In this document: positions 59,233 to 64,000 of the stretch, one piece after another
Layout of the letters: the number at the start of each line of letters is the position of its first letter
Numbering within the stretch: the first letter of the stretch is position 1
Source: Populus alba
Taxonomy: Eukaryota; Streptophyta; Magnoliopsida; Malpighiales; Salicaceae
Assembly: GCF_005239225.2 (NCBI RefSeq)
Contig: NC_133284.1
Coordinates: forward strand, 49,694,697-49,758,696
DNA: 64,000 nucleotides
Direction: 5' to 3'
Made by a program: the position numbers and the translations under genes
Notes under the pieces: model-generated
Told to the model about the DNA's origin: nothing
The model's input: the letters and a program-made list of their open reading frames with translations, nothing else
Databases searched by the model: none

Positions 59233-60854
59233 CCGCTAGGGTTCGCATGAAAAACTAAAGAAGCAGAAACACTCAACAAAGTTCACCTGCTAACAAAAAT
59301 AAAGAACCTGAAATATTATTAAAAATGAAGGTGAGTGCAACCAACTCAATGAGGAAATAACATTTAACATATCTTTTAGATATTAATAGTCTGCAAGTTA
59401 ATTTATCTTGATATACATAAACATATTAAGCATATTATTATAAAATAGTTAAATACATGTCAGAGATTAAATGACACCCGAATATGACCAGAAGACAACT
59501 AAAGGTGACCAAATAACACATGAAGGTAACCATTGTGAGAGGATTAGTCACGATAAGCTAGTGCCTCTCTCACCAGCTAGGTATATAGAATACTATGTGC
59601 ACATACACTGACTACTCTCTGTTAACATGAAATTACTAACAGGTTTTGTATCAAGGCTTCACAGATATTTGCATAATTATCAAAGCAATGTATGCCATAC
59701 CGAATAGAATTTAATTCAGCAGAATGCGAATAAAATTCCAATAATAGATAAGTACTCGGACAATAAAAAAAAAAAATAAATAATCAAGAAATTAACAAGG
59801 TGTACTCATCATATAATCAACATACATATATTACTTATATTACATGCATATTAAAGACTATCTCACTCACCCGGGAAAAAAAAAGACAAATGAATGCGGA
59901 ACCAGAGACTAGTGAAGATCATTATGAGAAATGTCAACAGAACTTATAATGGATACGAAAAACACTTAAAAATGACTTGAAACAAAATAACATAAAAGAT
60001 TAAAAACTTTAAGCTTAAAAACCAAAACATAAATATAACACCAAAATGTTTCACCCAAACATAACTCAAACTTATCGAACTCAATAGACTCGATAAAATT
60101 ATATTGATCGGTCAATCATTTTACTAGATTGACCAACTAGTCAACCACTACACAAACTAACCAATCGACTAATTTAGACCAACCGGTCAGCGTGTAGCAA
60201 TAAGTGAACCTATTGACTAGTTGACTAGGATTCTTAGAATCCCAATCTGCAAGATTTCAATTTTGCAGATTACTCGAAAACACAAACTATTCTTCAACAA
60301 ACCTATAATCCAGACATTAAATCAATTCGTTTAAGTCCAACTAACACCCTAATACTTCAATTTAAACTCCTAAATCATTATATCATCAAAATCATAACAA
60401 AACCCTAATCTTTTCTTTAATCCTTCCATAATCAAACCATAATTGAAAATAACAATAAAGAGGGAGGTACTTGCTTTTAAACCCTTCTTGAAACCAAAAC
60501 TCAAGTTAAAATTGAAATTCCTCAATGTATATGGGTGTAGAACATGGTGTAAGGAGGAAAACAAAAAGGAGGAAAACCATTCTTCTTGCAGCCTTTTCTT
60601 ATATGCCTCGGTTAGTTTAGGTTTGGTCAGGCTGAAACTTGGGTTTAGGTTGGGTCAAGGCCATAAGTCTCTTACAGAAAGTAGTCACTGAAAAGTTAAG
60701 TCAAGCCACTTATAATTTTTCTAATATTTGAAGGAACATGATAGTTTATTAAACACTGAGCTTGATCTTAATTATAAATCAATTAATTGTTGAATTGAAA
60801 ATAAAATAAATTATTTAATTTATTTAATCATATTTTATTTAAAATTATTATTTA
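59233..60854. other. Non-coding, LTR-like in places
   Basis: No gene recognised. 59860-60560 on the minus strand has 'aaaccctaat' blocks and A-rich leader-like DNA, as in LTR promoters or leaders. No second copy is in the window, so I leave it unassigned. Confidence 0.4.
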
Positions 60855-61499
60855 TATTTGGGACAACTTATTAGGAACCTAGTGGGTCACATACATAAGA
60901 ACAATGGTTAGAAATTAAAATAGAATGATTAATCAAGTGTGACATTGTTGTAAATAAGTTTTAGAAATTGAAAACTAGAATATAATTAATATACGGAAGT
61001 TACAATTTTAGACCTAAACCAATAAAGTAGGGACTTGATTGAATAAGTTTATAAAATTATTCTAAAATAATATATGTAATATTATTTAAGGGGCAAAATG
61101 ATATTTTATCATTTATAGGGTTTTCAAGTTTTCCTATAAATAGAATGATATGCCTCTTATTTTTTATATAATAGTGAAAAACTCCATTAATTACTTAAAC
61201 ATATGAAACATGAAAGAAAAGAACTAGCACTCAAAGGTATAATAATACATCTCTTCTAAAAGCATTCAGGAGATTTCTCACTAGTGATATGTGTTATTGT
61301 TAGAGGTTGGATACTTGTACGACTTATGATCCGTGACAACCAACTATTCAAAGTAAAAATGAACATTTAGTCTTCAAGTAATTTTCATTTAAATCCTAAA
61401 CAATTCTAGATTTATCTAACAAGATCTTAGGACTTCCTAAAAAAAATTTAAATTTACCTTTCTTTCCGTTGCGTATATATTTTTTGAGAAACCCAACAA
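60855..61499 (+). mobile_element. Possible copia-type solo LTR
   Basis: Inverted ends TTTGGGAC...GAAACCCAACA, a plus-strand CCTATAAATAG at 61133 with a leader after it, and about 645 bp, fit a copia LTR. I could not find a convincing target duplication (ATTTA versus TTAGA) or a partner copy. Confidence 0.35.
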
Positions 61500-61689
61500 T
61501 TAGAATATTATAATATATGATATAGTGTGTGTGTTAAAAGAGAAACCCAAATTTTAAATGTGCTAGTTTTTTTAAAAAAATCAATGTTGTTGGTAATTGC
61601 CTGGATGTAATTTATATTACTATAGGCTGAAAAGAAGGTGATCATAATAGTGTTGTTAAAAGATTGAAATTTTATAATAATTTTAAGCC

Positions 61690-62335
61690 TAGTAAGTTGT
61701 CTTCCTTTTTTTTCAATTCATGCATGATTTTACCAATCAAGAGCCCCATTTTATGTTTCTTATAGCGGGAGGCTTATCGCATGGTGCCTTATGGACATAC
61801 ATAGTAGTTGAAGAAATAGTTTAATAACTTTAATTAGTGAATCTCTTAAGAAAAAAAAAAAAACCTTTGATTATTTAGGAACTAGTAGGATAGCATCCTA
61901 AAATAGCCATTAATTTGGTTTCAAATCAATCTACATCACAATCAAGTATTTTTCCGTAATTAGTGGGTCTTTTGTAAAGATAAGTCAAGCACTGCCATTG
62001 GATATGGGTGTACTGATTTAACACAACTATTTTTTTTCCCAAATAGTTAGTTTGATACTTTGATTCCATGATTCTGACATCCAAATTGGCCTAACTCGTT
62101 CCTCTAATTACTTGACTTCCATCGCTCTTGACTCAAGGAAACATGGCTTGGATTCACTTAATGGTGCTTTGAATCATTGAACGCAATTAGCCTATCAAGT
62201 GCTGAACCACTAGAGCTCTAGTTTTGGAACGGGTCAAAGACGAAAACATCTCTATAGTATACAGTGGTAGAGCCAGAAAAAATCAACTATTCAATACTGT
62301 ATCAGAAGAAATCCTTTCGTATTATGTCATTATTT
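61690..62335. repeat. Block repeated from 36000-36935 (copy 2)
   Basis: Same orientation and order as copy 1, without the AT-rich insert. Roughly 80-85 percent identity by eye. No RLP coding sequence is found on its left, where the copy 1 context would predict it. Confidence 0.75.
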
Positions 62336-63520
62336 AATTTACAATTGAAATGTGTCTTGTTAGAATATGATAATATGTGTGTTTGTGTGGAAGGATCAGC
62401 CAATTAATATGCTATTTGTTCTCAAGAACACAAAAAAAAAAAAAAATGGAAGTTCGTTCTGTTAATATTCACATAATGTTGTTTGTAGTTGCCTGGATGT
62501 GATTCATATTACTATATGTTAGAGAATTGTTTCCTGTTGATTCCTTTATTGTAGAAATTTCCTACATTCTATTCCAAGGAAGCGATTATGGGTCTAGATA
62601 TCCAAAATTGTGAAAGCAGTTAAATTGAAACTTGTTTGACCCGACAAAGTTGTCAGTGATTTAATTGACCTAAAAAACCTGATTCAAACTTAACCGAGTT
62701 AATTATAAAAATGTTTATTTTAAGAATGAAATAATATAATTTTGGCTAAAATAATTGGCATAGTAACCCACAAGTTGACCTAGTAATCGAGGTTATTTTC
62801 AAGTTGGTTTATGGATTGAGTTTGACAATTATGCTTGTAGCTAGAAAGCAATCATGGTGAATATCAGGGGTAAAATTAGTTTTGTAAGGATATAATTGGT
62901 GAAAAAATAACTTTGAAAGCCCAATTTGGATTTAATTAAGAAGATTGGAATTTTAAAGGATCAAATTTAATTCTTACAAAGTCAATTGATTCAAATCAAA
63001 GATAAAATCATAAGAAAATCAAAGTTTTGGAGTCAATTTTGAAAAAGGCACCAAACTCTAGGACCTAATTGATTGAAATCAAAGGTAAAATTGAAGAGAT
63101 TTGAAAGTTTAATAGTCAATAGAAGGTCAATTTGCATAGATACAAAACCAATTACCAAAATGAAAAAATGTGTTGAAATCTGGGGCTAACATTGAAGTTC
63201 GTCAGGGGCAAAATTGCATAAAACTGAAAGTTTAGGGCAAATTAAGGGTGCAATTGAAAGCAATTAAAAGTCGAAGGACCAAACTAAACTTTGGCCAAAT
63301 CCCTAAATTAAAACCTTAAAAAGGCCAAAACAACATCGTTTTGAACAGTAAAAAAAAAAAAAACCTATGACGCGTCGTCTGGTTACTATTCATTTTATTT
63401 TTTCTTTTCACCCGAAAAAAATCTCTGGGTGGCTACTTTTTAAGAACATTTAATGCTCCATCTCTCAACCAAGCAGGACAAATCATACACCACCATAATG
63501 CCCTGACATTGTACTATATC
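62336..63520. other. Non-coding, LTR- or leader-like
   Basis: No gene. 62470-62520 repeats 'gttgcctggatgtgattcatattacta' in diverged form from 61590-61620. 62880-63300 is rich in 'gggtaaaattgaag' and 'caaattgca' type phrases, often seen in LTR U3 regions. Confidence 0.4.
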
Positions 63521-64000
63521 TGATGTAACCATATTATTCGATAGTTTCACCCACATTTAACTAGTGTTTTGCCCATTATATATATATTTTTTGTTTTATG
63601 TGTTGAAGGCACATTTGAATGAAAGATACAAAAATGAGTAAATTGGAGATAGTTGGCAGATTTGATATTTAGTCATTGTTTTATACATAGTGTGAGTTCT
63701 AAAAGTCGAAATAAAGAGATTCTAGTGGCCCTAAAAAGCTAACATCCATACTTTTCTGGAAATTTAATGCAAGAAAAATAAAAAGAGAAAGATCATGGAA
63801 ATCACATCCTTCAAAGTCAAATCTTGCATTATACCAATGTTGACCTTTGGCCATTCAAAATTCAATATCTAGAGCTGCAGAAGTCCAGTTGATGCAAACT
63901 CAATTTTGTTGGATTTTTTACTTAAAGATCTATCAACGCTCCACATTTCAGGCAAGAAAGATGTCATATGAGATGGATATTAATTTCCAAAGATGACAGC
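63521..64000 (+). mobile_element. LTR D, second copy, cut by window end
   Basis: TGATGTAACC onward aligns with 49226-49740 ('ttcgatagtttcaccca', 'ttaactagtgttttgc', 'agtgtgagttctaaa'), roughly 80-85 percent identical. Same orientation. The rest lies outside the window. Confidence 0.8.

Overview
This window is plant nuclear DNA dominated by nested LTR retrotransposons. It is AT-rich, with intron-bearing tau-class glutathione S-transferase sequence, a receptor-like LRR protein gene and remains of at least eight LTR-element families. An AT-rich interspersed motif at about 36.4-36.56 kb resembles repeats I associate with Salicaceae, so Populus or Salix is my best guess at the source (inference, moderate confidence). 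There are no bacterial features and no CRISPR array, and I saw no tRNA or rRNA genes.

Layout. (1) 1-8773: a non-autonomous Ogre/Tat-like element 'A' on the minus strand. It has an intact gag, no pol, a tRNA-Arg-type primer binding site, a 90-bp minisatellite and a polypurine tract; its 3' LTR is cut by the window start. (2) 8774-18565: a minus-strand Ty1/copia element 'M'. Four insertions lie in or against it: A in the RT; a solo LTR of family C (8810-12601, TSD AGGAC) that is itself split by a solo Ogre-like LTR 'B' (8952-10797); and a 3.2-kb Tekay/Del-like solo LTR 'E' (14617-17803). (3) 18566-21601: a decayed gypsy element 'F', then another family C solo LTR (TSD TGTTG). (4) 22.4-24.9 kb: a tau GST gene (two exons, minus) with a truncated tandem copy downstream. 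(5) 27.0-29.7 kb: copia and gypsy fragments. (6) 31016-31313: a tiny TRIM element with a perfect TSD. (7) 33133-35004: a complete receptor-like protein (RLP) gene, minus. (8) 37460-53845: a plus-strand copia 'P' of the same family as M. It carries a nested 10.1-kb Athila/Tat-type element 'C' (37807-47939, TSD CTTCA), a solo LTR 'D' and a stray family C LTR end. (9) 54.1-59.2 kb: a degenerate chromovirus-like gypsy 'G' with a triplicated 311-bp coding segment. (10) 59.2-64 kb: LTR-like and AT-rich sequence, a second copy of the DNA upstream of the RLP gene, and the start of another D LTR.

The most striking object is element C. Between its degraded integrase and its 3' LTR it carries a full-length, intronless, frame-continuous copy of a plant LOG cytokinin-activating enzyme gene. 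The copy has 217 codons and four premature stops. In front of it lie a TATA-like box and a separate Cys-rich reading frame that I do not recognise. RT, RNase H and the integrase core are missing, yet the two LTRs are nearly identical. This suggests an element carrying a host gene that moved using enzymes supplied by another copy.

The likely functional host genes are the GST and the RLP. Everything else with coding character is transposon-derived, mostly broken; the gag of element A is the exception with an intact frame.
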